A DNA stretch of 64,000 nt, taken from VRUE01 sp963728365. Lineage in GTDB: Bacteria; Actinomycetota; Thermoleophilia; Solirubrobacterales; 70-9. Both the position numbers and the translations under genes were made by a program. The DNA lies in the NCBI GenBank assembly GCA_963728365.1, contig CAVSJI010000001.1, forward strand, positions 1,116,001 to 1,180,000. The letters are read 5' to 3'. Under the pieces are notes generated by a model that saw only the letters and a list, made by a program, of their open reading frames with translations, was not told where the DNA came from and made no database searches. Positions 40,598 through 49,186 of the stretch are shown piece by piece; position 1 is the first letter of the stretch; the number at the start of each line of letters is the position of its first letter.

Positions 40598-41704
40598 TCA
40601 GGTGACCTCGCGGAGCTTTTGTGCTTCGCCCAGCTGCTGCAGCTTCTTGAGGCTCTGGTTCTCGATCTGGCGGATGCGCTCGCGGGTGACGTTGAAGGTG
40701 CGGCCGACCTCGTCGAGCGTGCGCGGGTGCTCGCCGCCGAGGCCGTAGCGCAGCTCGAGCACGCGGCGCTCGCGATAGGAGAGGTTCTCCAGCGCCTCCT
40801 TCAGCGCCTCTTTGGTGAGCAGGTCCGCGGCGCGGTCGAAGGGGGACTCGGCCTTCTCGTCGGCGATGAACTGGCCGAACTCCGACTCCTCCTCGTCGCC
40901 GACCGGCTTCTCCAGCGAGACCGGGGCCTGGGCGGAGCGCTTGATCGAGTCGACCTCCTCGGGGTCGATCCCGGTCACGTCGGCGATCTCCTCCGGGGTG
41001 GGCTCGCGGCCCAGCTCGGTGACCAGCTTGCGCTCGGCGCGGCCGATCTTGTTGAGCTTCTCGACCACATGCACCGGGATGCGGATCGTGCGCGCCTTGT
41101 CGGCGAGCGCGCGGGCGATCGCCTGGCGGATCCACCAGGTGGCGTAGGTCGAGAACTTGAAGCCCTTGCGGTAGTCGAACTTCTCCGCCGCGCGGACCAG
41201 GCCCAGCGTGCCCTCCTGGATCAGGTCGAGGAAGGGCAGGCCCTGGTTGCGGTAGTTCTTGGCGATCGAGACGACCAGGCGCAGGTTCGACTCGACCATT
41301 TTCTGCTTGGCGTCGAGGTCGCCGCGCTCGATCCGCTTGGCGAGTTCGACCTCCTCCGCGGCGGTCAGCAGACGCACCTTGCCGATGTCCTTGAGGAACA
41401 GCTGGAGGCTGTCCGTGGTCATGTCGGGTTTCAGGTCGAGCGCGGCTTTCTGGCGGCGCCGACCTTTTTTCCCGGTGTCGATGGGCAGGGCTTCCGCGGC
41501 CGCTTTCTGGGCCGGGTCCATGTCCTCGACGAGCTCGATGCCCGACTTCTCGAGGTGCCCGTAAAGGTCCTCGACGTCGGACTCGTCCAGATCCACCTCC
41601 GACACCGCCGAAGCGACGTCGCCGAAGGTCAGTACCCCGAGCTGCTGCCCGCGGGTGATGAGGCCTTTGACCTCCTCCATCTCTTGAAGCTCAGCTACCA
41701 GCAT
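40598..41704 (-). CDS. rpoD: Primary sigma factor RpoD (SigA)
   Basis: 368 residues. A short region 1.1 is followed by region 1.2 (DSLQLFLKDIGKVRLLTAAEEVELAKRIE in part), region 2 with MVESNLRLVVSIAKNYRNQGLPFLDLIQEG and FDYRKGFKFSTYATWWIRQAI, region 3, and region 4 with LSYRERRVLELRYGL and VTRERIRQIENQSLKKL. These are the hallmarks of a group 1 sigma-70 factor, the housekeeping sigma. A near-consensus promoter (TTGACT-N17-TACAAT) lies about 165 bases upstream, and the long leader contains a terminator-like hairpin, so its level may be set by attenuation as well as initiation. Confidence 0.95.
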   Translation of the reverse strand: MLVAELQEMEEVKGLITRGQQLGVLTFGDVASAVSEVDLDESDVEDLYGHLEKSGIELVEDMDPAQKAAAEALPIDTGKKGRRRQKAALDLKPDMTTDSLQLFLKDIGKVRLLTAAEEVELAKRIERGDLDAKQKMVESNLRLVVSIAKNYRNQGLPFLDLIQEGTLGLVRAAEKFDYRKGFKFSTYATWWIRQAIARALADKARTIRIPVHVVEKLNKIGRAERKLVTELGREPTPEEIADVTGIDPEEVDSIKRSAQAPVSLEKPVGDEEESEFGQFIADEKAESPFDRAADLLTKEALKEALENLSYRERRVLELRYGLGGEHPRTLDEVGRTFNVTRERIRQIENQSLKKLQQLGEAQKLREVT

Positions 41705-41778
41705 CCTGTCTAACTCGTTTCCTCGTGCTTGAAGTTTCAGTCCTGCAGATGAAATGCCGCCGGGGGGCGAAAGTCGCG

Positions 41779-41803
41779 AAAAAAGGGACCGGCTAAGCGG
41801 TCC
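41779..41803 (-). terminator. Intrinsic terminator-like hairpin in the rpoD leader (attenuator candidate)
   Basis: On the minus strand GGACCG-CTTAGC-CGGTCC (41803-41786) is followed by C and six T (41784-41779), a classic Rho-independent terminator shape. It lies about 75 bases before the rpoD ATG and about 65 bases after the predicted transcription start, so part of the transcripts would end here as a short RNA. Confidence 0.6.
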
Positions 41804-41873
41804 GCACTGCTGACTAGTCTGCGCGTCGCTGCCCCAGGACGGGCGTTTCCGTGCCTCTCAAACGTCTGTTCGC

Positions 41874-41902
41874 ATTGTAGTCGCTTCAGTTTCTGAAGTC
41901 AA
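41874..41902 (-). promoter_or_regulatory. Housekeeping promoter of rpoD
   Basis: Minus strand TTGACT (41902-41897), 17-base spacer, TACAAT (41879-41874): one mismatch in each box from the sigma-70 consensus. Transcription would start near 41867, giving a 160-base leader. Confidence 0.75.
41881..41899. promoter_or_regulatory. Palindromic operator in the rpoD/YihY promoter region
   Basis: Reads ACTTCAGAAACTGAAGCGA on the minus strand, an inverted repeat CTTCAG-AAA-CTGAAG. It overlaps the -35 box and spacer of rpoD and lies just before the ATG of the divergent YihY gene. It matches the HxlR promoter element at 17668-17686 in 16 of 19 positions. Confidence 0.5.
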
Positions 41903-42804
41903 TGCCCAAATCCTTGCACCGATCCCGGCCCTGGTTGCGCGCCTTCTGGCAGCGAGCTTACCGGGAGAACGTCACTGGCCTCTCGGCGATGGTCGCCTAC
42001 AACCTGATGCTCGCGGTCTTCCCCTTCGCCCTGCTGGTGCTCTTCGTCTTCGGCCAGGTGCTGAAGATCGGCGGGGTCGAGACCAGCGTCATCAACGACC
42101 TGCAGCGGCTTTTCCCCAGCGCCGAGCAGCACACGCTGACCGACGTGCTCGACCGGATCGAGGAAAACTCGACCACGATCGGAATCGCCGCCTTCGCCGG
42201 CTCGCTTTGGATCGGCGCCTCCTTCTGGGGGGCGATGGACACCGCCTTCTGCCGCATCTACCACGTCGAGTGCCGCGGCTGGGTCGAGCAGAAGCGCTTC
42301 TCCTTCGCGATGCTGGTCGTCGTCATCGTCTTCTTCACGGCGAGCATCTTCCTGCCGGCGATGGAGAGCACGCTGGTCTCCAGCACGGACCGACTGCCGT
42401 TCGGCCTCTCCGACATCAAAGCGATCGACACGGCGCTGCTGCTCGGTGCGGCGATCCTGATCACCTTCCTGATCTGCTGCGTGATCTTCTGGGCGGTGCC
42501 GAAGGGGCACATGCCCTGGCGGGCGGTCTGGCCGGGGGCAGCGTTCGTCACGGTTGGCGCGACGATCGCCAACTGGGCGTTTCCGGCATATCTCTCGAAC
42601 GTCTCCAGCCTCTCGCGCCTCGGCTCGACCCTCGGCTTCATCCTCATCGCCCTGCTCTGGTTCTACCTGCTCAGCCTGGCGCTGCTGGCCGGCGCGGTGA
42701 TCAACTCGCTGCGCTTCGAGCGCGACGCGACGGGGGAGCTGCCGTACGGGGACGGCTACGGGGCCCCCGTGAAGAGGCCGTGCGGGTGTGACGATCAGCC
42801 GTAG
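41902..42804 (+). CDS. YihY/BrkB-family inner membrane protein
   Basis: 300 residues with about six membrane helices: residues about 28-53 (AMVAYNLMLAVFPFALLVLFVFG), 90-110, 133-155, 180-205, 215-235 and 245-270 (GFILIALLWFYLLSLALLAGAVIN). The family start RAYRENVTGLSAMVAYNLML is clear. YihY proteins are of unknown function, once confused with RNase BN, and in some bacteria behave as transporters or envelope factors. The ATG lies inside the -35 region of the divergent rpoD promoter, so its own transcript must be short-leadered or start elsewhere. Its end overlaps glpX by 10 bases, convergent. Confidence 0.85.
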   Translation: MPKSLHRSRPWLRAFWQRAYRENVTGLSAMVAYNLMLAVFPFALLVLFVFGQVLKIGGVETSVINDLQRLFPSAEQHTLTDVLDRIEENSTTIGIAAFAGSLWIGASFWGAMDTAFCRIYHVECRGWVEQKRFSFAMLVVVIVFFTASIFLPAMESTLVSSTDRLPFGLSDIKAIDTALLLGAAILITFLICCVIFWAVPKGHMPWRAVWPGAAFVTVGATIANWAFPAYLSNVSSLSRLGSTLGFILIALLWFYLLSLALLAGAVINSLRFERDATGELPYGDGYGAPVKRPCGCDDQP

Positions 42805-43793
42805 CGCTCGCCGATGATCTGGCGGAGCTTGGCCCGGTCGTGGCGGGCTTGGACGCGGCGCACGGTGCCCGAGCGCGAGCGCATGACCAGCGATTCGGTG
42901 GTCGCGCCGGGGCCGCGGTAGCGGACGCCCTGCAGGACGTCGCCGTCGGTGACGCCGGTGGCCGAGAAGAAGACGTCCTCGCCAGAGCAGAGGTCGTTGG
43001 CGGTGAGGATGCGGTCGAGGTCATAGCCGGCGTCGAGGGCGGCACTGCGCTCCTCGTCGTTGCGCGGCCAGAGGCGGCCGAGCAGCTGGCCGCCCATCGA
43101 CTTCAGCGCGGCGGCGGAGAGCACGCCCTCGGGCGTGCCGCCGATCCCCCAGAGCAGGTCGACCGGAGAGCGGTCGGAGACAGCGAGCAGGGCGGCGGAG
43201 ACGTCGCCGTCGGTGATCAGGCGGATGCGGCCGCCGGCCTCGCGCACTTCGCGCATCGCGTCCTCGTGGCGGGGGCGGTCGAGCATGACGACGGTGACGT
43301 CGCCGACGCTGCCGCCCTTGCGCCCGGCGATCAGCTTCAGGGTCTCGGGCAGGGGGCGGTCGAGGTCGAGTAGATCGGCGATCTCCTCGCCGCCGGCGAT
43401 CTTCTCCATGTAGACGCAGGGGCCGGGGTCGAACATCGTGCCGCGCTCGGCAAGCGCGATCACGGCCAGGGCGCTGGGCATGCCCAGCGCGCAGAGGCGG
43501 GTGCCCTCGAGCGGGTCGACGGCGATGTCGACCACCGGCGGGCTGCCGTCGCCGATCTGCTCGCCGTTGTAGAGCATCGGCGCCTCGTCCTTCTCCCCCT
43601 CGCCGATCACGACCATGCCGTCCATCGAGACCGAGTCGAGCACGAAGCGCATCGCGTCGACGGCGGCCTGGTCGGCGGCGATCTTGTCGCCGCGGCCGAC
43701 CCAGCGGGCGGCCGAGAGCGCCGCGGCCTCGGTGACCCGAACGAGCTCCAGGGCGAGGTTGCGATCCGGCTTGGTCGGCGGGGCGGCCTCCAT
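42795..43793 (-). CDS. glpX: Class II fructose-1,6-bisphosphatase (GlpX)
   Basis: 332 residues. GlpX landmarks: LELVRVTEAAALSAARWVGRGDK at the N-terminus, VIGEGEKDEAPMLYNGEQIG with metal acids, and VDIAVDPLEGTRLCALG, the Li-sensitive phosphatase motif. DLLWGIGGTPEGVLSAAALK follows. The enzyme removes the 1-phosphate of fructose 1,6-bisphosphate in gluconeogenesis; in actinobacteria GlpX is usually the only such enzyme and so essential on fatty acids or other gluconeogenic carbon. Its upstream region carries a family 2 palindrome (43818-43866). Confidence 0.9.
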   Translation of the reverse strand: MEAAPPTKPDRNLALELVRVTEAAALSAARWVGRGDKIAADQAAVDAMRFVLDSVSMDGMVVIGEGEKDEAPMLYNGEQIGDGSPPVVDIAVDPLEGTRLCALGMPSALAVIALAERGTMFDPGPCVYMEKIAGGEEIADLLDLDRPLPETLKLIAGRKGGSVGDVTVVMLDRPRHEDAMREVREAGGRIRLITDGDVSAALLAVSDRSPVDLLWGIGGTPEGVLSAAALKSMGGQLLGRLWPRNDEERSAALDAGYDLDRILTANDLCSGEDVFFSATGVTDGDVLQGVRYRGPGATTESLVMRSRSGTVRRVQARHDRAKLRQIIGERYG

Positions 43794-43817
43794 CGCTCCG
43801 CAGCCTATTCAAACCGG

Positions 43818-43866
43818 GTTCCGGTGCGCCTTTTCCGGTCATAGGCCACAAAAGGCGCACCGGAAC
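43818..43866. repeat. Palindromic repeat family 2, copy 1
   Basis: Perfect 17-bp arms GTTCCGGTGCGCCTTTT (43818-43834) and AAAAGGCGCACCGGAAC (43850-43866) around CCGGTCATAGGCCAC. It lies between divergent glpX and the LLM oxidoreductase gene. A second copy is at 56252-56298. Confidence 0.85.
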
Positions 43867-43882
43867 GGGTTAGGGTCCGAGC

Positions 43883-44818
43883 ATGGCTCAGCGCTGGGGA
43901 CTTACTTTGCCGCTGCCCGGGTTGACGCTGGCGGCCCATGAGAAGCTGGTGAAGCGGGCCGAGGCGGTCGGCTACACCGACCTCTGGAGCGGCGAGACCA
44001 ACGGGCCGGATGGGTTCACGCCGCTGGCGCTGAGCGCCGCCTGGACCGAGCGGGCGCGGTTGGGGACCGGGATCGTCGGCGTCTTCCAGCGCGGCCCGGC
44101 GCTCTTGGCGCAGGAGGCGGCGGCCCTGGCGAGCGCCTCGGATGGGCGCTTCGTGCTGGGCATCGGCTCGTCCTCGGACCGGATCGTCGAAGGCTGGAAC
44201 GGGATCCCCTTCGAGCGGCCGCTGAGCCGGGTGCGCGAGACGCTCGCCTTCCTGCGCGCGGCGCTGGCCGGCGAGCGCACCGAGACCGGCTTCAAGCTGG
44301 AGAGCGCTCCGGCGGAGCGGGTGCCGATCGTGCTGGCGGCGCTGCGCGGCAAGATGCTCGAGCTGGCGGTCGAGCAGGGCGACGGCGCTTTCACCAACTT
44401 CCTGCCGCTCGGCGGGCTGCCACGGGTGACCGCCCAGCTGGACGAGGCGCCCGAGGACTTCGAGCTGCTCTGCCGCTTCTTTTGCATCCCGGGCGAGCGC
44501 GAGGCGGTCGAGCCGCTGGCCCGCTTCATGTTCTCCTCCTACATCACGGTCCCGGTCTACGCCGCCTTCTACCGCTGGCTCGGCTACGGCGAGCAGATCG
44601 CGCCGATGGTCGAGGCCTGGGAGTCCGGCGACCGCCAGGCGGCGGCCGCGGCAGCGCCCTGGGAGCTGATCGAGGAGATGTTCGTCTTCGGCGCCCCCGA
44701 GCAGATGCGCGCCCGTATCGACGCCTTCGTAGAGGGCGGCATCACCCTCCCAATCCTCACCCCGATCACCACCCCGGACAGGCTGGGGGAGCTGATCGAG
44801 GCGCTGGCGCCCGCCTGA
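43883..44818 (+). CDS. LLM-class (F420-type) flavin-dependent oxidoreductase
   Basis: 311 residues. The bacterial luciferase-like TIM barrel is seen in the start RWGLTLPLPGLTLAAHEKLVKRAEAVGYTDLWSGE, in LGTGIVGVFQRGPALLAQEAAALASASDGRFVLGIGSSSD-type strands (split here by motif), and in VPIVLAALRGKMLELA. The SASDGRFVLGIGSSS segment is typical of the F420-dependent branch rather than FMN monooxygenases. The substrate is unknown; these enzymes carry out hydride transfer to and from diverse compounds. It stands alone between a palindrome and a gene for a basic protein. Confidence 0.75.
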   Translation: MAQRWGLTLPLPGLTLAAHEKLVKRAEAVGYTDLWSGETNGPDGFTPLALSAAWTERARLGTGIVGVFQRGPALLAQEAAALASASDGRFVLGIGSSSDRIVEGWNGIPFERPLSRVRETLAFLRAALAGERTETGFKLESAPAERVPIVLAALRGKMLELAVEQGDGAFTNFLPLGGLPRVTAQLDEAPEDFELLCRFFCIPGEREAVEPLARFMFSSYITVPVYAAFYRWLGYGEQIAPMVEAWESGDRQAAAAAAPWELIEEMFVFGAPEQMRARIDAFVEGGITLPILTPITTPDRLGELIEALAPA

Positions 44819-44886
44819 TTACACGACGCGCACGCGGGTAGCCCTCACTCGGCAGGCCTTTCGGGGCGCCACGAATGGAGGGAACC

Positions 44887-45426
44887 ATGGCTCAGACCAA
44901 AACGCGCCCGACGAGCGGGCGCAGCAAACCGAAAAAGAGCAAAGCCCGAAGCAACGACAGCCAGGTCAAAGCGAAATCCACCCGGCGCAGGCGTCCGACG
45001 AGCTCACGCGGGCAGACGAGGCGCAACGGCGCGGGCAAAGGAGGCAGCACGCGCAAAGCCGTCGAGAGCACCGCCAGGCAGGCGGGCAGCGCGGTCGAGG
45101 ACGCCGGTCAGACGGTCGGTCGAGCAGCGAAGCGGGCGAAGACGCCTCTGCTGGCGGGCGGCGCCGCGCTCGCGGGGGCCGCAGGCGGACTGGCGCTGGG
45201 AGCGCGCGCAGCCCGCAAATCGAAGCTGCCGCGGCCCAAGGTGAAGATCCGCACCCGGGACGTGGCGCGGGCCGCGCGGGACGTCGGGCAGTTCGGCATG
45301 GACGTCGGTCAACTGGCAACCGAGCTGCGCAACAACCGCGAAGCCGCAAACGGCTCGAAGCACCGCTCGCCGGTCGAGGTCGTCCTCGACGGCCTCACGC
45401 ACAGGAGCGGCCACTCGGACTCCTGA
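44887..45426 (+). CDS. Small, very basic protein with alanine/glycine-rich hydrophobic patch
   Basis: 179 residues from the ATG at 44887 (GAGGGA upstream; an ATG at 44875 is also in frame). Not recognised. Residues 1-65 are Lys/Arg/Ser/Thr-rich and disordered, like histone-tail proteins that bind nucleic acid. Residues about 68-90 could form an amphipathic helix (ESTARQAGSAVEDAGQTVGRAAKRA); residues about 93-115 (LLAGGAALAGAAGGLALGA) are hydrophobic and may cross or touch a membrane. The C-terminal part has two helices (VARAARDVGQFGMDVGQLATELR). Nucleoid association or membrane binding are both possible. Confidence 0.6.
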   Translation: MAQTKTRPTSGRSKPKKSKARSNDSQVKAKSTRRRRPTSSRGQTRRNGAGKGGSTRKAVESTARQAGSAVEDAGQTVGRAAKRAKTPLLAGGAALAGAAGGLALGARAARKSKLPRPKVKIRTRDVARAARDVGQFGMDVGQLATELRNNREAANGSKHRSPVEVVLDGLTHRSGHSDS

Positions 45427-45437
45427 CCGAGCCGGCG

Positions 45438-48140
45438 TCAGCGCCAGGTCTTCGGCCAGGGGCGCGGCGGTGCGGCGGTGCGGATGCGGATCCGTGCATC
45501 GACCGCCGTCGCGCCCCCGGCGCCGGCGATCACCGGGTTGAGGTCGAGCTCGGCGATCTCTTGGTGGGCGTCGACCATCGCGCTGACGCGCAGCAGCAGG
45601 TCTTCGAGCGCGCCGAGGTCGGCGGGCGTGCTGCCGCGGAAGCCGGTTAGCAGTGGGAAGGTGGCGAGGGAGCGGATCGTCTCGGCCGCCTCGGCGCGGG
45701 TTATCGGGCAGACGCGCACGCCGACGTCGCCGAGCAGCTCGGCCTGGGTGCCGCCGGCGCCGCAGGCGAGGACCGGCCCGAAGACCGGATCGCCGACCAC
45801 TCCGACCAGCAGCTCGACCCCGGCGCCGGCCATCCCCTGGACGAGGAAGGCGCTGCGCGAGGCGCCCGCCGCGGCGAGGCGCTCGTCCATCGCGCGAGCC
45901 TCCTCTCTCACCCGCTGGGCGCCGTCGAGGCCGACGCGCACAGCGCCCAGCTCGGTCTTGTGGACGATCCCCTCGCCCTGCGCCTTGAGGGCGACCGGAC
46001 CGTCGAGTTCCGTCGCCGCGGCAGCTGCGGCCTCGGCGTCGGCGGAGAGGCGCCAGGCGGGCATCGCAATCCCATAGCAGCCGAGAAGCTCGACGATCTC
46101 CTCGTGACCGAGCCACTCGCGCTCGCTCGCGAGCGCCTCGGCGAGCAGGCCCGCCGCCTCGTCGGGGCGGGCGTCCGCGACCTCGGGCGGCTCTTCCTCG
46201 GGGCGCTCGCGCCACTCGACGTGGCGCATGACCCGACCAAGGGCGCGGGCGGCGTCCTCCGGGTAGAGGTAGACCGGAGCCGCCCCGTCGGTGGCCATCG
46301 CGGCGCGGTCGCGTCCCGACATGAAGACGGGGAGCACCGGGATCTCGCGCGGCAGCTCGGCGAGCGCCTCGCGCACCGCGTCGGCGACGTCCTCGGCGCG
46401 GGTCAGCAGCGGGCGGATGAAGATCACGACCAGCGCATCGATTCCCTCATGCGCGGCGAGCGTCCCGATCGCGCGCCGGTACTGCTCGGCGCTTGCCGTG
46501 GCGATCATGTCGACCGGGTTGCCGAGCCCAGCCTCCGGAGCGAGGAAGGCGGCGAGCTCCTCGCGCACCCGGGCGGGCAGCTCAGGCACCTGCAGCCCAG
46601 CCGCCTCGCAGGCATCGGCGCACATGATCCCCGGACCGCCGGCGTTGGTGACGATCCCGATCCGACCGCCCGCCGGCAGCGGCTGGCTGGAGAGCAGCGA
46701 GGAGACGTCAAGCAGCTCGGAGAGGGTCTCGGTGCGGATCACTCCCGCCTGCTCGAAGAGCGCGTCGACGGTGACCTCGGAAGCGGAGAGCATCGCGCCG
46801 GTGTGCGAGCCCGCGGCCCGGCCCCCGGAGACCGAGCGGCCACTCTTGACGACGACGATCGGCTTGCGCCGGCCGATCCGGCGGGCGAGCCGCGAGAAGC
46901 GTCGCGGGTCGCTGAAGGACTCGATGTAGAGCAGGGCCACTCCGGTCGCCGGGTCGTCCTCCCAGTACTCGAGGAAGTCGTTGGCGGTGATGTCGGCGCG
47001 GTTGCCGATCGAGGCGAAGGAGGAGACGCCGAGGCCGCGGTCGGCGGCGAGGTCGATCAGGGCGAGGCCGAGGGCGCCGCTCTGGGTGACAAAGCCGACG
47101 TTGCCCGGCGGCGGGGCACCGGGGGCGAAGGTGGCGTTGAGGGTGACGCCGCCCGGCTCGGCGGTGAGCACGCCGAGGCAGTTGGGGCCGACAAGACGCG
47201 TGCCGGCCGCCCGGCAGGCCTCGACCAGCTCGCGCTCGCGGGTGGCCCCCTGCTCGCCGGTCTCGGCGAAGCCGGCGGAGAGCACGACCAGGGCGGGAAC
47301 CCCGCGCGCCGCGCATTCGCGGGCCGCGGCGGCGACGCCCTCGGCGGGGACCGCGATCACGGCCAGGTCGACCTCGCCCGGGATCGCCTCGACCGAGGGG
47401 TAGGCGCGCACCGACTGGACCACGTCGGTGGCGGGGTTGACCGGGTAGACGACGCCGCCGAACTCGGACTGCAGAAGGTTGTGGAAGACCTCGCCGCCGA
47501 CCGTGCCGCGGTGCCGCGAGGCGCCGACGACGGCGACCGCGCTCGGCTCGAGGAAGTGGCGGACGGCGGCGCGGGCGGCGAGCCGATCGCGGTCCTCGAA
47601 GCGCACCACCGCCTCGCCGGAGAAGGAGGTCGGCAGCCGGACCTCGATCGCCCCGGGAACCGAGGCGATCTCAACCGGGAAGCCGCTCTCGCGAAAGACC
47701 TCGACCATGCGGTGGTTCTGCGGCAGCACCTCGGCGACGAACAGCGTGACGCCGTTCTCCTCCGCGACCTCGGCCAGGTGGGCGAGGAGGATCGTCCCCA
47801 GCCCCTGTCCCTGCATTTCGTCGAGGACGGCGAAGGCGACCTCAGCGCGGTCGGGCGCGCCGCGCACGTAGGTGCCGTGACCGACGAGGCGGTCGTCGCC
47901 GCCGCGGGTCGCGACCAGGCCGTAGCGGCCCTCGTAGTCGACTTCGGCCATCTCGCGGGCGGCGGCCTCGAGGTTGGGCGCGCCGGAGAAGAAGCGGAAC
48001 ATGCGCGAGTCCTCGCCGAGGCCGTTGAGGAGGTCGAGTAGCGCGGCCTCGTCGGCGGGGCGGACCGGGCGCAGGTGGACGGTCGAGCCGTCGTGGAGGA
48101 CGACGTCGGCTTCGCGGTAGGCGGGGTACTCGGCGCCCAC
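45438..48140 (-). CDS. GNAT acetyltransferase fused to NDP-forming acyl-CoA ligase (Pat type, N-terminal GNAT)
   Basis: 900 residues from the GTG at 48140. Domain order: GNAT at residues about 15-190 (VHLRPVRPADEAALLDLLNGL, then QGLGTILLAHLAEVAEENGV), CoA-binding domain at about 210-330 (VAVVGASRHRGTVGGEVFHNLL), succinyl-CoA-ligase-like domains at about 340-640, and an ATP-grasp at about 680-900 (VALKAQGEGIVHKTELGAVRVGL). The GNAT-first order is that of Streptomyces lividans PatA, which acetylates and silences acyl-CoA synthetases; Salmonella Pat has the reverse order. Whether the ligase half is catalytic is not clear. It is divergent, by 32 bases, from a histone-deacetylase-like gene, suggesting an acetylation/deacetylation switch for central metabolism. 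Confidence 0.85.
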   Translation of the reverse strand: MGAEYPAYREADVVLHDGSTVHLRPVRPADEAALLDLLNGLGEDSRMFRFFSGAPNLEAAAREMAEVDYEGRYGLVATRGGDDRLVGHGTYVRGAPDRAEVAFAVLDEMQGQGLGTILLAHLAEVAEENGVTLFVAEVLPQNHRMVEVFRESGFPVEIASVPGAIEVRLPTSFSGEAVVRFEDRDRLAARAAVRHFLEPSAVAVVGASRHRGTVGGEVFHNLLQSEFGGVVYPVNPATDVVQSVRAYPSVEAIPGEVDLAVIAVPAEGVAAAARECAARGVPALVVLSAGFAETGEQGATRERELVEACRAAGTRLVGPNCLGVLTAEPGGVTLNATFAPGAPPPGNVGFVTQSGALGLALIDLAADRGLGVSSFASIGNRADITANDFLEYWEDDPATGVALLYIESFSDPRRFSRLARRIGRRKPIVVVKSGRSVSGGRAAGSHTGAMLSASEVTVDALFEQAGVIRTETLSELLDVSSLLSSQPLPAGGRIGIVTNAGGPGIMCADACEAAGLQVPELPARVREELAAFLAPEAGLGNPVDMIATASAEQYRRAIGTLAAHEGIDALVVIFIRPLLTRAEDVADAVREALAELPREIPVLPVFMSGRDRAAMATDGAAPVYLYPEDAARALGRVMRHVEWRERPEEEPPEVADARPDEAAGLLAEALASEREWLGHEEIVELLGCYGIAMPAWRLSADAEAAAAAATELDGPVALKAQGEGIVHKTELGAVRVGLDGAQRVREEARAMDERLAAAGASRSAFLVQGMAGAGVELLVGVVGDPVFGPVLACGAGGTQAELLGDVGVRVCPITRAEAAETIRSLATFPLLTGFRGSTPADLGALEDLLLRVSAMVDAHQEIAELDLNPVIAGAGGATAVDARIRIRTAAPPRPWPKTWR

Positions 48141-48172
48141 ACCCCCGATCGTACGCGGATACAGTCGCCGCG

Positions 48173-49186
48173 GTGCTCTACTTCCGCCACCCGGCCTGCC
48201 TCGCCCACGACCCGGCCCTGGTGATGCCGGGCCACCCCGAACGGCCGGAGCGGATGATCGCGGTGGAGCGGGCGCTGGAGGAGCGCGATTGGCTCGGATG
48301 GGAGGTGCGCGAGGCGCCGCTCGCCGCCGAGGCCGAGCTGGAGCTGGCACACAGCGCCGAGCACGTCGCCTCGATCAAGGCATTCTGCGCGGCGGGCGGC
48401 GGAGCGATCGACGCCGACACCTACGCGGTGGAAGCCTCCTGGGAGGCGGCGCGGCGGGCGGCGGGCGGGGCGTGCGCGATGGTCCGCGCGCTGCTCGGCG
48501 GCGAGGACACGATCGGCTTCTGCGGCACGCGGCCCGCCGGCCACCACGCCGAACGCGAGCGGGCGATGGGCTTCTGCCTCTTCGACAACCTCGCCGTGGC
48601 GGCGGAGCTGGCGGTGCGCGAGCTGGGGGTCGAGCGAGTGCTGGTCGTCGACTGGGACGTGCACCACGGCAACGGCACTGCTGAGATCTTCCGTCGCCGC
48701 GACGAGGTGCTCGTCGCCAACATCCACCAGGAGGGGATCTTCCCAGGGACGGGAGCGCTGGCCGACGTCGGCTCGGGGGCGGGCCAGGGCTTCACGATCA
48801 ACCTGCCGGTGCCCGGCGGCTCGGGCGAGGACGTCTGGCTCTCGCTGCTCGAGCACATCGTGCTGGCGGCGGGGCGCGAGTTCGAGCCGCAGCTGGTGCT
48901 CGTCTCGGCCGGGTTCGACGCGCACCGGGCCGACCCGCTGGCGGACTGCCTGCTGGAGGCGGGGTCCTTCGCGGCGATGGCCTGCCAGGTGCGCGACCTG
49001 GCCACGGAGCTGGGGGCGCCGCTGGGCGCGGTGCTCGAGGGGGGCTACGACGTCGATGCGCTGGCCGAAAGCGCGGTGGCGACGCTCGAGGCGCTCGGCG
49101 GGACGGGCGAGGCGGTCTCGGCGGCCCCCGAGCCGCTCTTCACCTCACGGGCGGCTGCGCAGATCGGCCACTACTGGGCGCTATGA
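48173..49186 (+). CDS. Histone-deacetylase-fold protein (AcuC-like deacetylase)
   Basis: 337 residues. HDAC catalytic parts: RPAGHHAERERAMGFC with the paired His (H124, H125), VVDWDVHHGNGT with zinc ligands D162 and H164, and SAGFDAHRADPL with the third zinc Asp; the final GGYD region (VLEGGYDVDALA) carries the loop next to the active site, where Tyr is the catalytic aromatic. No signal peptide. AcuC-type enzymes remove acetyl groups from metabolic enzymes; divergence from the Pat-type gene supports that substrate class over polyamines. GTG start at 48173. Its stop overlaps the convergent egtD stop by 6 bases. Confidence 0.9.
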   Translation: MLYFRHPACLAHDPALVMPGHPERPERMIAVERALEERDWLGWEVREAPLAAEAELELAHSAEHVASIKAFCAAGGGAIDADTYAVEASWEAARRAAGGACAMVRALLGGEDTIGFCGTRPAGHHAERERAMGFCLFDNLAVAAELAVRELGVERVLVVDWDVHHGNGTAEIFRRRDEVLVANIHQEGIFPGTGALADVGSGAGQGFTINLPVPGGSGEDVWLSLLEHIVLAAGREFEPQLVLVSAGFDAHRADPLADCLLEAGSFAAMACQVRDLATELGAPLGAVLEGGYDVDALAESAVATLEALGGTGEAVSAAPEPLFTSRAAAQIGHYWAL

